The notes beneath the pieces are model-generated. The model saw nothing but the letters and a program-made list of their open reading frames with translations, was not told the DNA's origin and did not search any database. Of a stretch of 64,000 nucleotides of DNA, positions 1 to 12,429 are shown one piece after another (the first letter of the stretch is position 1; each line of letters begins with the position of its first letter). Origin of the DNA: Nageia nagi (lineage: Eukaryota; Pinophyta); NCBI GenBank assembly GCA_050084985.1, contig JBITNC010000001.1, forward strand, positions 310,001 to 374,000, given 5' to 3'. Position numbers and translations under genes: made by a program.

Positions 1-293
1 GCTTCTTTATAAAATTAGAGCAAATCGAGGTTGACCATGTCCCAAAATTCTTTATAAAATTCATAGGGGAAACCATCAATTCCAAGAGCTTTATCATTGG
101 CCATTTGAGAAAGGGTAGCTTTCAAATCCTGTAAAGAAAGAAATGCATCATAGAATTCCCTCTGATAGGGAGATAGCTTTTGAGGTATGATAGATATGCA
201 CTTTGTAATAATAGCCACTCTTATAGGGGTTAAAGGTTGGGCAGTAAAACCTGTTTGATAATGCTTGACAAAAACATTCATAATCTCTAGCAA
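1..293 (-). pseudogene. LINE reverse transcriptase fragment (N-terminal part)
   Basis: The minus frame from 293 down to 15 has the plant L1-type LINE signature just before the reverse transcriptase fingers: an IIPQKLS stretch, then MANDKALGIDGFPYEFYK, then FWDMV. It closely resembles the same part of the LINE at 30555-30920. The rest of the reverse transcriptase would lie to the left of the window, so the copy is cut by the window edge. I see no clear endonuclease to its right. It is probably a dead fragment. Confidence 0.75.
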
Positions 294-299
294 AAAAGG

Positions 300-2270
300 G
301 TACTTAAACTCTTTTTACATGTTATAACATATATGGGCATGGAGATTTGCACCTAGGTCTCTCGTGGGTCTCCCATGAAGAATTCTCATTACTTCCTCAA
401 CTCCCCTAACATGGGAAAACAACATGTTCTTAGACATAGATGCATGTTTCTTATGGATAACTTGGTGTATAAATCATTATAAATTTACAATATTTAAATT
501 ATTTTCAAATTTAATTATGTAAATCTCATATAAAAAATAATAAAGTAGAACAAATCTAAATTTAGAATAAGATATTCTATAATTTACAATACAATTTTTT
601 AGAATCATATAAAATTAACATACTTAACCATTTCATAAATAAAAAAATCTTAGAGCTTAGACCTTGGAAAAGAGACTCTATTTTTGGTATTTTGGCATAT
701 TATCTACAAGTGGCAGATATGAGTATTAGTGATCTACATTTTCATTATGATAGCTTCAAGTTGTGAGTTTCTACCATATATTGTTCAAATAAAAAATATT
801 TATGGTCCAACTTGGAGACTTTGATACTTATGTTGACTCTTCAATACTTAGCTAATATTAATGTTCTTTTTATGTATTCTCCATGTGTGTTAATAGGATT
901 GAGAAGGTAAAACAAAAGAGGCTCTTTAAATATATTCCTTAAATTTTCTCTATCCTCAAGCTCCACATATTTTTCCTTTCTTAAGGTACTTGTTATCATA
1001 TTCATACTAGTTATATCTAAGGGTTACATGAAGAAAAAATGTTTGCATCCTTAAACCTTCTAGACCAAATCAAAGGAAAAATAATGTGTTATCTTTACTA
1101 TTGGTTGGATCTAACATGGGTATATAAAGGATGTAGGGTGATTATGATAAGCCTTGCATAAAAACTTGAAGACATCCTTTTCTACTTTATACTCCTCAAT
1201 CCAACCACATGTGCTAGCAATGATCATTGGCCCTCTTATTTATAGGTTGATGGGGGGAAGGTGCATTAATTATTGCCTTACATAGTTGCTAAATATTTGG
1301 CCATACACATATTACAATTGATGGTTAAGATTAATTAGGGTTTGTATGTTGACTGAGGTAAAATGCAAGTAGGTTGGGTTGAGAGGGGATGATTATGAGA
1401 TGGAAAAGTTATCATAAGCTCTTAATTTTATGAAAGGGATTAGAATTTGGTGTTAATCAGATCAATTCATCATGTGTAGGTAGAATTTCTTTCTTACATT
1501 AATTCAATTTGACTCAAAGAAGACCTTCACAATAGTACTTAAGCATTAATAAAGTTGACATATGATGTTAAAATATCCATCCTTATTATGCTAATCTAAT
1601 CTGAACAATAGAAACTCTTAGCATTAAAATTAGTTAGTCGATTCAACTTAGACGGTATAACTCAATCCAACCAACAATGAATGAAACTCATAAAACTTTG
1701 TATTAGTCAGGTGGACTTAACATTGGAAGAGAAATATTTTTCTTGTGCCATTTTGATCTGACTAACACGAAAATACTCATAATTGAAAATAGTTAGTTGG
1801 GTCAAGTTATTAGTAATAACTTGGTTTGACCAAAGTGGCTTAATGATTTTAGTTAGTTGGGTTGCTATACTAACATAAATTTAATCAATATAGTTAGTCA
1901 AGTTGAGGTACTAATAGTAACTCGAACCAACCAATGAAAATATTTTCTACAGAAGAACGAGTCTAAAATTTCATCTATTTTATAGATTTTCTTATTTTTA
2001 TTTTTTAATGTATTTTTGTAAAAATTGGTCTACTACTAAGCTAAGTATGTTATTAAATAAATTTATAGAATTTATCTTATAAATTTAAAATTAAAATTTG
2101 GATGGTAATATTAAGGAGTATGTTGAAGCTATTTGATAACTTGAATATGGATTTATTAAAACCCAATAATTTATAAAGACTCTACTATGGACTACTAAGT
2201 ACTTATTAGCAAAATTTCCTAATCCCATACCTAAAGAAACCCAATTTTCTAACTAGTTTTAGTATCTCAT
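300..2270. other. AT-rich stretch without a recognised gene
   Basis: No reading frame of note was found on either strand. Between about 1620 and 1935 short variants of TTAGTTGGGTT and its complement recur, perhaps a decayed tandem repeat. The rest looks like anonymous AT-rich intergenic DNA flanking element A. Confidence 0.5.
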
Positions 2271-2275
2271 TAGGG

Positions 2276-2655
2276 TGTTAGGAACCCATAAGATCTAAAA
2301 TAGGATTTTAGCCAAATAATAGAGAAATATGAACTAGCAATAGATCCAAAGGTAACAAAATAGTAATGCAAATTAGAATAGTAGTAAAATCATAATAGAG
2401 AAACATTATTAATAGCAAAATGAATCATGGACTGCTTCGAGGGGGCATACTTCCTTACAACTTAAAATAATATATTTTTCAAGATAATATTTATTCCTCT
2501 CCTATCCATATTTAAATCCTACTACCCTAACACTAATCAATTGTTCATTATAAAATGGAAAATCACCTTACAAACCATGTCAGTTCACCTTACAATTTAA
2601 TATATGTTGATAATCTAATTAATATAAGTAAATGTTAGAATATGAGATCCTAACA
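2276..2655 (-). repeat. Element A 3' LTR
   Basis: This 380-bp LTR starts TGTTAGGAACCC and ends GATCCTAACA, with an 8-bp terminal inverted repeat. It aligns with 13802-13887 joined to 33708-34012. In element orientation the tract AAGAGGGGTTGCA lies next to it (about 2656-2668), a plausible polypurine tract. Confidence 0.85.
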
Positions 2656-2705
2656 TGCAACCCCTCTTAAAAGAGAGATTTTTCCATAAAGCTAAAAATT
2701 GGAAA

Positions 2706-4050
2706 TCTATTTGTTGAAGTTGATGAAGTACCTCTCAAATTGCATCCTCAAGTACTACCAATACACACCACTATATAAGAACTTTAGTAATGATGCAATT
2801 ACGAAGCTAGTGCATGCATCGATCTAGAATTGCCTTAGGTTCAACCATGATAGAGCCATCCTCAATGAACTCAGGTAAGTTGGTATAAACCTTGGCTTGG
2901 AAGCCTAATACCTTCTTATGATAGGAAACATGAAAGACAAGGTGAACCTGCCAATTTGTATGTTATAGGTCCAATATGTTGGAGATTTTGTAAGGCCCAT
3001 AAAACCATGGAGATGGTTTTTGGGATCATTTTATCTTGAGATATTTATGGTGGTATGATTGAAGCTGAAGGAAAACCATATCTCCTTCTTGGAATTCCCT
3101 CTCAATATTTTTTTGGTTAGCTTATTATTTCATGTGGTGTTGAGTCACTTTAGATTCTCTAGCAGGATGTGAAGGATGTCTCCCCTACTAGTTAAGGTGG
3201 TACTGACTTAGGTATTAGTGCTTCCAAAAACATACGAAGCCAAAATGTATGGAGTTTGGCCATACAATGCTTCATATAGGGTTATATTGATGGCAATTTG
3301 AAATGAAGTATTATACCATCATTTTGTTAATGGAATCCATTTAACCTAACGGGTAAGTTGAGTTAAAAAAAATAATGAAGATATGTATCCAAGAACTCAT
3401 TAATGATCTATGTTTGATAGTTAATTTAAGGGTGATAGGTAGAGCTCATATTGACTCGAGTACCTTAAATCTTGAAGAATGCTTGATAGAATTTACTAAT
3501 AAAGGCTAGATCATAATCATTAATAATAGTAGTAAGCATATGATGGAGTTTGAAAATGTTATCAAGAAAAAAATGTGTTACATTGACAAACTTGTAGGGG
3601 TGAGCTAAAGAGCAAAAGTATGCATGCTTAGATGTCTGATACATATCACCATGATAACTAATTTCCCATAAGATTTTGGGAGCATTGAAATAAAATCCAT
3701 TGAAATATTAGTTCAAGTTCACTCTAGTATAGGTAGAGGTTGAAGCAAGCATGGGGTGCCAACTATCTCACAGTTTTTGGCACTGACAAACATCGCATTC
3801 AAAGATAAATTTTTTGATATTTTATTTTATTCTTGGATAATATAAGAAGTGGGGTAACATATTTATATGTTTTCATAAACCTAGTGTCCAACCATTAGAG
3901 CAACATGTAACTCCTGAAGTATCAACTCAAAACATGAAGACTTTGCAGGTAGTGCAATACGATCCTTGAATAGAAGAATCCCATCATGCCAAGATAAATG
4001 AGATTTTCTAGTTAGATATATATGAAACTATTGAATCATAATTTGAGTAA
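2706..4050 (-). pseudogene. Element A integrase and C-terminal chromodomain (decayed)
   Basis: Reading on the minus strand, a CDVCQCQK motif near 3800 matches the CC half of the integrase zinc finger. About 2960-2830 reads VHLVFHVSYHKKVLGFQ followed by LPEF and EPKAILD, the standard integrase end joined to a chromodomain. From 2850 to 2706 follows a chromodomain-like stretch (ILDR, LRN, KVLI, a stop, W, LEDA, a stop, E). The stops stand where families have glutamine and tryptophan, as expected from C-to-T decay. Middle parts of the integrase are hard to follow through frameshifts. Confidence 0.7.
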
Positions 4051-4695
4051 AGTTTCATGAATATAGTCTTGTTTATTCTAGTTGAGCCATTTAGGAACTG
4101 TAGATAAGATGACTTGAAGTATCATAGGTTCCTCAATTTTTCAAGAAAAGGCATCGATAACCATATTTTTACTACCCTAATACATTATCTCATAGTCATA
4201 TCCAAAAAGTCTTGGTATCCACTTTTATTATTTAGGAATTGAGATATGTCTCTTTAAGAAATATTTCAAACTATGATGATCCATTCGAATGAGAAAGTGT
4301 CAACCAATGAGATATGGTCTCCAATGATTAAATGACATGATATAATAGCAAATATTTAATTTTCATATGTGGATTTAGCAAAAATTTTACATGAGAGGGC
4401 TTGATTATGAAAACCAAGGGACATCCTTCTTGTATCAACACAAATCTAATTCCTACTCTTGAGGTATCACTTTCAATGATAAAAGTTTTGGAGAAATCAA
4501 GCATGGCCAAGACTAGGGTAGAACACAAGGCAAATTTTAGGAGATGAAAAGATTCTTTAGTTGCATGCAACTAATGGAAAGCATTATTTTGGTAAGGTGA
4601 AGGGTGGATAAGCTTTCATAATATTCATAATTTATGATAGTACCTAGTTAATCTTAGGAACCCATATAAACACTTAAAGATTTAGGGAGAGGCTA
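4050..4695 (-). pseudogene. Element A RNase H fragment
   Basis: The open stretch 4570-4328 reads FHLLKFALCSTLVLAMLDFSK then FIIESDTS and LIQEGCPL, the Ty3/gypsy RNase H start with its catalytic Asp (ESD). Downstream, about 4320-4200, follow MDHHSLKY and LFGYDY, matching the D-H-x-SLK and the end of the domain. The fragment stops at 4704, where element B was inserted between reverse transcriptase and RNase H. Confidence 0.75.
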
Positions 4696-4704
4696 GTTTT
4701 GCAT

Positions 4705-5416
4705 TGATCTATAGTCACCAAATGCTTATAGCATACTCAGATCCTCACTTACATATTTGAATAAAATATTTAACCATTATGAGATCATACAAATTGAATA
4801 TAAATTTGAAAATTACACAATGTGAATCCCAAACTAGTAATCTCAAATACACAACAAGATCAACATAATGATTTTACCTTGGTTCACATAATGCGGGCTA
4901 ATCCAACATGGAATTGGAGCTTTCTCTTCTCATTATCTATGGATATTACAATATTACATTCATAGAGAAATACCATCAACATAATGGTAATACAATCTCC
5001 TTTAATTAATGTAATCTCCTATAGCAAGAAGAAAAATCTTAAACAACATTCTGGAATGACTCTTGGTCTTCCTTCAAACTATTACAATTCTAAAATACTA
5101 AAAACTCCTATCTCATTAAGAATCAAGAATGAGATATGCCATTAAATAAGCCTCCAGAACACTTTAAATTATTGACCAAGGAACTTGAATTGCTTAGTCT
5201 CCTGAAATGCCACTATCTCTTCAAATGCCCCTACTGAATTATCAATATGCATGCTATTAGTGAACTAAAATTAGCAATTTGCATGCCATTTGTGGCCTAA
5301 AATTGAATAATAAAAAACTTCATATTTTGGTCTTTGGTCTATCTCTAATCACATATACCTCTAAAATGAGTATTGCTCTTGAAAAGATAACTTGACACAT
5401 GATCCAATCTGGATCA
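4705..5416 (-). repeat. Element B 3' LTR
   Basis: This 712-bp LTR starts TGATCTATAGTCACC and ends CCAATCTGGATCA. It aligns along its whole length with 10138-10845, with scattered substitutions and one small insertion near 5005. The purine tract AGGGAGGTG (complement of 5417-5425) lies directly next to it on the element strand. Confidence 0.9.
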
Positions 5417-5426
5417 CACCTCCCTA
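5417..5426 (-). other. Element B polypurine tract
   Basis: On the minus strand CTAGGGAGGTG runs straight into the 3' LTR start TGATCCAG. Position and purine content fit the plus-strand primer tract of an LTR retrotransposon. Confidence 0.6.
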
Positions 5427-5671
5427 GTGGAGATGCATTTAGTCCCCAAATGCATAGATGAGGATACAACTCCCCAACTCTAGACTTTGTCCATTCCACT
5501 TGGTTTTATTAGGCTTCTATCCTTTCAATCCAACTAACCACAACTTTATCTCACCTCTTCTTGTAGCATGAACCTTCTTTTGCAATATGGAATCCTCCTT
5601 GAATTCATCCATAGTATTAAAGCTAAATCATCAAAAATTGCAAAATATGATCTAAACCTAGTTCATTTCAA

Positions 5672-6800
5672 TCAAATAGATGGATCATACAATTTCAAAT
5701 GCTCAACATTCAAAATTGAATAGATGTTCATATATTCTATCAGATTCAATCTAAATGCATTCTTACTTACTTTCTCCATAATCGTAAATGGACCATACCT
5801 TATAGGTTTCAACTTCTTGGATGGTCCTTGCAACCTCTCCTTACTAATATGAAACCAAACATGGTCTCCTACATAAAACTTATATTCAACTCTATGTTTG
5901 TCATGTCTCATCTTGTACTTGGCTTGGCTTGTCTCAAGTTGCTCTTGGAATTTAAATGAATTTGCTTAATCTTTTCAACAAGTTTTTCAGCTTTTTTTTC
6001 CTCTTTCTTAGGTGAATCTTCTTCATCCCTTTGCTTCCAAACACAATCAAATGGTGAAGGTGGTAAATAACCAAAATAAGTCTCAAAAGGACTCTTATTA
6101 ATGGAAGAATAAATTACCCTATTTATGCATGTTGGATATATTCAAGATGTTCATCTCAAGAATTAGGATGCTTGTCACAATAACCCCTCAAGATTTGAAC
6201 TACTATCCTATTCACCACCTTGATTTTTTCATCATTTGAGGATGAAAGGTAGTACTCCTCTTCAACCTTGTATCCATTCTTTTCCCACAAACATGCCTAA
6301 AACTTGCCCAAAAATCTACTATCTTTATATGAAACAATGGAATTAGGCAATCCAAAATGAACCCAAACATGAGAAAAGAATAAATTTGTAGCATCTTATC
6401 CTATTATAGTCTTTTTACATGGAATCAAAATACACATATTGCTAAATCTATCCATAACAACAAATAAATAGTCATGACCCTTCTTAGTCATAGGCAATCC
6501 TCCTACAAAATCTATTGAGATACACTCCCATGGATGTGAAGATATTCGAAGTGGTTGATACAAATCCAATTTCCTATTACTTGGCTTGCTAATGCAATAC
6601 AAAGAACATACCTTTATGTACTTGGAAACTTGATCTTGCATCTTTGTCCAATATACATACTTTGCAAATTGTAGAATGTCTTTACAACCTCAAAATATCC
6701 TACAATATTTGAAGTATGTGCTTCTTTAATCAATCCAATTATTTCATGTACAAGTATATGTAATGCATTAAAATGATAAACAAGTCCATTTTATAAATGA
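5672..6800 (-). pseudogene. Element B integrase (decayed)
   Basis: Three open pieces in order on the minus strand make up the integrase. The first (6641-6396) has the VCSLYC zinc-finger cysteines, LYQPL, and the first catalytic Asp in SIDFVGGLP followed by VVMDRFS. The second (6394-6212) has YKDSRF-like and TTFHPQ remnants around the second Asp and the Glu region. The third (5911-5672) is the C-terminal domain with KLKPIRYGPFTI (GPY/F module) and LNVEHLKLYD. Frameshifts separate the pieces. The SHPWECISIDFVGGLP and GPF features are close to CRM/Reina chromoviruses. Confidence 0.8.
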
Positions 6801-6949
6801 AATTCATCTAAACCCTCATACTTGGACCTAGATGAAGACAACTGCTCATACACCTCTTTGAAGTATGGATCCTACACATATGCCTTTGAAAATGACTCAA
6901 ATAGAAAAGGAAGGAATTTTAGCACTAAGAAGGAACTCACTAGAATTTG

Positions 6950-7460
6950 TTTACATGCTAATAATGACCCAAAATTAGTACTGCATGTTGCTAATGGAAT
7001 GGAATCTATAGTTACAGATGGTCTAGAAAGCATGTTAGCAACTTTATTCTGTATTCCTTTCTTATACTTGATCACTAGATGAAATTGTTGTAGAAAACCC
7101 ATCCATCTATAGTGTCTAGTTTCTTGTAATTTTGATTGAGTTTGTAAATACTTTAATGGTTGATGATCAATATGAACAATTATTTCTTTCCCCATTAAGT
7201 AATGTTTCCACTTTTTAATAGATTGAACCAATGCATACATTTCCTTATCATAAGTAGGATAATTCAAAATAGCCCCACTAAACTTTTTAGAATTGTAGCA
7301 AATTGGTTTACCTTCTTGCATCAAAATGACTCCATGACATAGTCACTTGCATCAGTCTCCAATTCAAATGGCTTCAATAAATTAGGAAGTGCTAACACAG
7401 GTGCACTAATAATATTTTGCTTTAAAGTGTCAAAAGATGTTTATTTTTGTTTTTCCCATT
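6950..7460 (-). pseudogene. Element B RNase H
   Basis: The minus-strand stretch from 7324 carries QEGKPICYNSKKFSGAILN, YDKEMYALVQSIKKWKHYL and the catalytic VHIDHQPLKYL, followed by TRHYRWMGFLQQF and KVANMLSRP. These are the standard Ty3/gypsy RNase H blocks. The first Asp block, upstream of 7324, is out of frame. After about 6990 the frame runs on into a linker I cannot assign. Confidence 0.8.
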
Positions 7461-7467
7461 AGAAGAC

Positions 7468-8187
7468 TTACCTCTTTCTGGTTACATCATGTAAAGGTGA
7501 AGCAATATGAGACAAATCAAGAATAAAATTTCTCAAGTATTGGATAACACCTAAGAAACTCCTTATTGTAGTTACATTAGATGGCCTTGGCCAATCTACT
7601 ATAGCACTTACTTTACTAGGATCTATCTTAAGTTGTCCATGCCCAATAACATGGCCTAAATACACCAAAGATTCTTTTTCAAAATCACATTTTGAATGTT
7701 TCAATAATAACTTCTCCCTATGAAAAGTTTGAAACACTTGTATAAGATGTACAACATGTTCTTCCCAAGAAGAAATATAAATAAGAATATCATCCAAGTA
7801 TATAACAATAAAAGAATCAATAAATGGATGAAATACATCATTCATTACCCTCATGAAATTGGTTGGTGCATTGCACAAACCAAATGGAAAAACAAGTCAC
7901 TCAAATAGGCCTTGTCTTGTATTGAAAGTAGTCTTCCAAATGTTCTCCTCCTTGATTCTAACTTGGTGATATCCACTCCTCAATTTCATTTTTATGAATA
8001 ATTTTGCCTCTTGCAATTGATCCAAAAGATCATCTATTTGAGGTAAAGGATACCGATTTTTGATGGTGATTTTGTTTAGTGCTTTATAGTTAATGCACAT
8101 TCTCCAAGTTTGATCCTTATTGGAAACCAAAATAATAGGTGATCCACATGGATATGTACTTAGTTTGATCACACCTTGATCAACCAA
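7468..8187 (-). pseudogene. Element B reverse transcriptase with one internal stop
   Basis: From 8187 down the frame reads a reverse transcriptase with SPIILVSNKDQTWRMCINYK, RYPLPQIDDLLDQL and SGYHQVRIKE. It then meets a TGA at 7897-7899 where the family has Trp (GLFE-stop-LVFPFGL). It continues in the same frame with the catalytic IVIYLDDILIY, the LGHVI block, and the connection WPRPSNVTTIRSFLG. Apart from that one nonsense codon the domain is essentially whole, down to 7468. Confidence 0.9.
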
Positions 8188-8579
8188 CTCCTAAATCTAC
8201 CTCCTTATCTCCCCTTGCTCTAAAATTGATTATCGATAGAAAGCTATGCTGGGTAATGAAGCATTAGGTGAAAAATGAATATCATGTTGTATATCTCGCA
8301 TAGGAGGTAATCCCCATGGCTATGCAAATAAGTTAGTGAACTCTTAAACCAAATTTTGCATATGTTCCTCTCTTTTGCACATCCTTGGTGGCTTAAAATT
8401 CATATTACATGTAATTAACAATGTAAGATTCACCTCTTTTGAAGCTCCTATTTTCACCATGATTAGAAAAAACTTTTTAGAAGCATTTACAAGATGTTTT
8501 ACTTGATTGATAGTGACCAAAGGTAATTTGTTCTACTTTTATGTGTACTAGCTAGAAACATCTTTTCATCTTTCACCAA
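8188..8579 (-). other. Element B linker between protease and reverse transcriptase
   Basis: This lies in element B between the end of the protease and the start of the reverse transcriptase. Several stops interrupt all minus-strand frames. Nothing beyond a reverse transcriptase N-terminal extension can be supported. Confidence 0.4.
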
Positions 8580-8880
8580 TTATAAATTTTTCAATCTTCT
8601 ATAATAAATTCTATCTCTATCCCACATATAAGGGTTACCAAGAATAAAACCACAAATGAATAAAGGAACAACATCAACCACAACTTCATTAATGTACTTT
8701 GCACAAATAACAAATTTCAACTTACATTGCTTAGTGACTTGCAAACTAGCATTGTGATGCACCCAACCCAAAGGATACAAATTTGGATGGTTAAAAGTTT
8801 TCAATCCCAAATTACTCACCATAGTCTCTAAAATCAAATTTTCTTAAGAACCTAAATCAACAATGTAATCTACTTTGATT
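8580..8880 (-). pseudogene. Element B retropepsin-like protease
   Basis: The minus-strand frame 8837-8580 reads LGLKTFNHPNLYPLGWVH, VTKQCKLKF, VDVVPLFICGFILGNPYMWD and YYRR. This is the C-terminal half of a Ty3/gypsy protease and its conserved tail. Just upstream, near 8865-8835, is VDLGS-stop-ENLI, where the active-site triplet Asp-Ser/Thr-Gly appears as Asp-Leu-Gly and a TAA follows. The enzyme is therefore very likely inactive. Confidence 0.75.
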
Positions 8881-9039
8881 TTCTTGATTTGGATTTTGAG
8901 GTGGATTAATTGAATCCTTTACTCTTCAATGTCTTGAAGTTCTTCAACCTTTTGAATGGATGAACCATTTATTCTCTCATCAACATATGAATTATGCTCA
9001 ATATCATCACATATAAGAACCATATCATTAGTTTTCTTC

Positions 9040-9985
9040 TTATTATTATGTGTATATAGATATAACTTCAGATGTAATTTCCAACATTTATCATCAACAT
9101 GACAATGTTTATCACAATGTCTACCATCACCTTCTTTCTTTAAAATATTAGCGGTCTTAGTTTCTTGCTTACCTTTGCCTTTATCTTGATCTTTACCTTT
9201 CTCTTATCCTCCCTTTGAATTAGAATCCTTATTGGATTCATCATATTGTCTTCTTTCTTCACCATCCTCCTCTAAGTATTACACTTGAATACACACTTAA
9301 TCAAGATTAGTAGGATTAAACAACATGATAGTGTTTTGCAGATGACTATGTAAACTTCCAATGTACTTCATTAAATTTTGAGGATTTTTTAGTGAAACCC
9401 TAACAAAAGTAGCTTGTTTCCTAAATTTTGTAGTGTATTCTTAAACATTTTTCCCTCTTTATTGTTTAAAGAATTATCATTTCATCAATTATTTATTATG
9501 ATATTTAAATGGATAGAATTGACCTCTAAACAACTCTGTTAATTCATTCCAAGAAGATATTTCAGATAAGTGTTCATGATTAATATTTTTCACATAGCTT
9601 TACCACCAAACTAAAGCATGTATACTCATCTTTAATTTAGCAAAAGATATGTTAACAACATCATTTACAACACCATGATTTTGGAAATAAATCTCTAATA
9701 ATTTCAATAAATTATTCACCTTTTTCTCATCAACCTCTCATCCAAAAGTAGGAATGTCCACTTTGGCCTCCAACACCTTGAATGGAACTCTATTTGATGA
9801 AGATGATGAATTAGGTCTCCCAACTACATCATAATATCTTTGATTGATATTTGCATTTTTCTTCAGCAACCAACAACTCAGATAAATGAGCCAAATTATT
9901 CTCCATTTCTAAGAATCTCCTTTCAAAATCAACATCCATCATGGTATGAATAGTATATTATTGCTCCTCTGCATTATCTATTTCA
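9040..9985 (-). pseudogene. Element B gag (decayed)
   Basis: On the minus strand about 9790-9490 reads VPFKVLEAKVDIPTFG, a stop, then NNLLKLLEIYFQNHGV, FAKLKMSIHALVWW and WNELTELFRGQFYP, a Ty3/gypsy capsid-type gag. Near 9120-9060 a HCDKHCHVDDKCWKLH motif resembles a zinc knuckle. A lysine-rich stretch lies between. Several stops and shifts are present. Confidence 0.65.
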
Positions 9986-10123
9986 GTTTCTCTACCCTTC
10001 TAACTGATCTTAGGATCCTCTAGAATCAATTCTAGTCTTTGATATCTCCTTCCAAACATCAAAAAATAAGTCATTGGTGGTTTGAAAAACCCAACATTTT
10101 GACCCCAAATTTAGAGCACACAA

Positions 10124-10135
10124 GCACTGATACCA
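10124..10135 (-). other. Element B primer binding site (tRNA-iMet type)
   Basis: On the minus strand, two bases after the end of the 5' LTR, is TGGTATCAGTGC. It differs at one base from TGGTATCAGAGC, the complement of the plant initiator-methionine tRNA 3' end. Confidence 0.85.
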
Positions 10136-10137
10136 CA

Positions 10138-10845
10138 TGATCTGTAATCACCAAAGGCTTATAGCATACTCAGATCCTCACTTATAGATTCAAACAAAAA
10201 TGGTTAACCATTATGAGATCATACAAGTTGCACATAAATTTAAAAATTGCACAATGTGAATCACAAACTAGCAATCTCAAACACACACCAAGATCAACAT
10301 AATGATTTTACCCTGGTTCACCTAATGTGGGCTAATATAGCATGGAATTGGAGCTTTCTCTTCTCATTTTCTATGGATATTACAATATTACATGCATAGA
10401 GAAATACCATCAACATAATGGCAATACAATCTCCTACAACAAGAAGAAAAAATCTCATAACTACAATAATTTCTGGAATGACTCTTGGTCTTCCTTCAAA
10501 CTATTACAATTCTAAAATACCAAAAACTCTACAATCCTATCTCATTGAAAATCAATAATGATATACACCATTAAATAAGCTTCCATAACACTTTGAATCA
10601 TTGACCAAGGAACTTGAACTGATTAGTCTCCAAAAATGCCACTATCTCTTCAAATACCCTTGTTGACTCATCAATATGCACACCATTAGCAACCTAAAAT
10701 AAGCAATTTGCACATTGTTGGTGGCCTAAAACTAAATACTAAAAAATTCTAGACTTCAATCTTTGCTCTACATCCAAGCACATATACCTTTGGAATGAGT
10801 ATTGCTCCTAAAAATACAACCTAACACATGATCCAATCCAAATCA
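10138..10845 (-). repeat. Element B 5' LTR
   Basis: This 708-bp LTR starts TGATCTGTAATCACC and ends CAATCCAAATCA. It pairs with 4705-5416. The TGCAT duplication follows at 10846-10850, after which the sequence of element A resumes. Confidence 0.9.
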
Positions 10846-10855
10846 TGCATATCCT

Positions 10856-11520
10856 TAATATTTAAGAGATCACCCTTGACACCCTCTTCAAAAATAATAT
10901 GCCCAAGGTACTTGAGCTCCTTATATATAAAGGAACATTTAGAGCATATAACATATAGTTAATGATCTTGGAGAATTTGCAAGGTCTAATCTAACTAGGA
11001 AAAGTGATTCTCCCAAGCATTATTGTAGATCAAAATATCATCAAAGAAAATTAAAATAAATTTCTAAAGGTAAGAGTGAAATACCTAGTTTATTAGACTC
11101 TTAAAGGTGAAAGGAGCATTAGTAAGGCCAAATGGTATTACTAAAAACTCATAGTGGCCTTCATGTGTGTGAAAGATAATTTTGGGGAATCTTCTTTGTG
11201 AAGCCTTATTTAATGGTACCCAAATCAGAGATCCAATTCAGAGAAATATTTAGCACCATGTAATTCATCCAACAATTCATCAATGATAATAATGGGAAAC
11301 TAATCCTTTACAATGTTTTTGTTCAAGGCTTGATAGTCAATGCACATGTGCCATGACCCATCTTTTATGTGAATCAACAAAATAAAAGAGTAAGGACTTA
11401 CATTGGAGTGAATAATACTAGCTTCCAACATGTCATGGACTAGCTTCTCAATTTCATTCTTTTGCAAACATGGGTAGCAGTAAGGTCAATTTTTAGGTGG
11501 TTGAATCCATGGAATCAGTA
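10856..11520 (-). pseudogene. Element A reverse transcriptase (decayed)
   Basis: Minus-strand reading gives NEIEKLVHDMLEASII, DGSWHMCIDYQALNK, a stop, then [28 protein letters not shown] and the catalytic FILIFFDDILIY near 11045-11010. The YxDD box is therefore FFDD. The order and spacing match Ty3/gypsy reverse transcriptase. Element B interrupts it just after the palm/thumb. Stops at several places. Confidence 0.8.
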
Positions 11521-11749
11521 GGATAACATGATCATGAGGATGATGTGGGGGAAACCTATGTTGTTCCTCAAAAAATACATATATCATGAGCCAATAATTA
11601 TTGTAATTATTATAATTATCTATGCCCTTGCTCTATCGGTTGAATTGAAAATAGTTGTGCTACCATTCTCTTTCCTTCCTTCTTAATCTATTTCTCCATA
11701 CAATGTGAACTAATAATTTTTTATGGCCTTGATTTGAGTCCCTTAAGAA

Positions 11750-12080
11750 TATATTTGTGTCTCTTAACTATAAATTGCATCCAAAACTCATAAAAATCCT
11801 AGAGGATATGTCCTAATACCATCATCCACTATGCACCAAGGATAGCATCACAATCCCCTAAAGGTGGGATATACATGTCACTTTGTATTTGGTAGTTGTA
11901 CATACTAAGCTTGACATTATGACATCATACCTTGTAGGAAATTTTCCCTCCATTCTAAATCGTCACATCAAAACTATTCTACAGGTGGATATAATAGTTT
12001 TTCTTTTTGGCCACTCTAAGATTAATAAAATAATGTGTACTACTTGAATCATTAAAAAATATCAAGGTTTATACTTTAAA
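11750..12080 (-). pseudogene. Element A protease region (decayed)
   Basis: On the minus strand a FNDSSSTHYFIN stretch near 12060-12025 resembles the active-site block of plant Ty3/gypsy proteases (normally DSGSTHNFI). About 150 bases on follows GDCDAILGAWWM, LGHIL, a stop, and DFYEFWMQF, matching the LGVQWL-type C-terminal block. Asp-Ser-Ser replaces Asp-Ser-Gly. Confidence 0.65.
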
Positions 12081-12429
12081 TTATCCATGATATTTCATAG
12101 TTTGTGGTGATGAAAAGCCTAACAAGGCATTGCAAGAAATTTTAGGCAAAACATCAAAAATTTTCTCTACTTCCTTTATGATATTTTTCACTACATATTC
12201 AAATATTTTCTATATCAATTCAATGGGAACCATTGCATCCAAGATATATACTTTTTTAGTAGTGTAGTGATGACTTGGTCCAAATTTCTTATTGTAATTA
12301 TAACAAAGCCCCTTTTTCTTATGCTCTTCCATATTTATAAGATTCAATCTCTTTATCAAAAATTAATGATTTGGTTTTGGGCCACCTTGAGAAGTTTTTT
12401 ATTTTCAAAAAGATTATTTAGCCTATTTG

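Larger units (their letters stand above)
4705..10845 (-). mobile_element. Element B: complete 6.1-kb Ty3/gypsy retrotransposon inserted in element A
   Basis: Paired LTRs (4705-5416 and 10138-10845) start TGATC and end TCA. They are flanked by an exact TGCAT duplication at 4700-4704 and 10846-10850. On the minus strand the order is 5' LTR, tRNA-iMet primer site, gag, protease, reverse transcriptase, RNase H, integrase, polypurine tract, 3' LTR. The integrase N-terminal part and GPF-type C-terminus resemble chromoviruses of the CRM/Reina type, but I could not see a chromodomain. Stops and frameshifts interrupt most domains, so it is not autonomous now. Confidence 0.9.
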
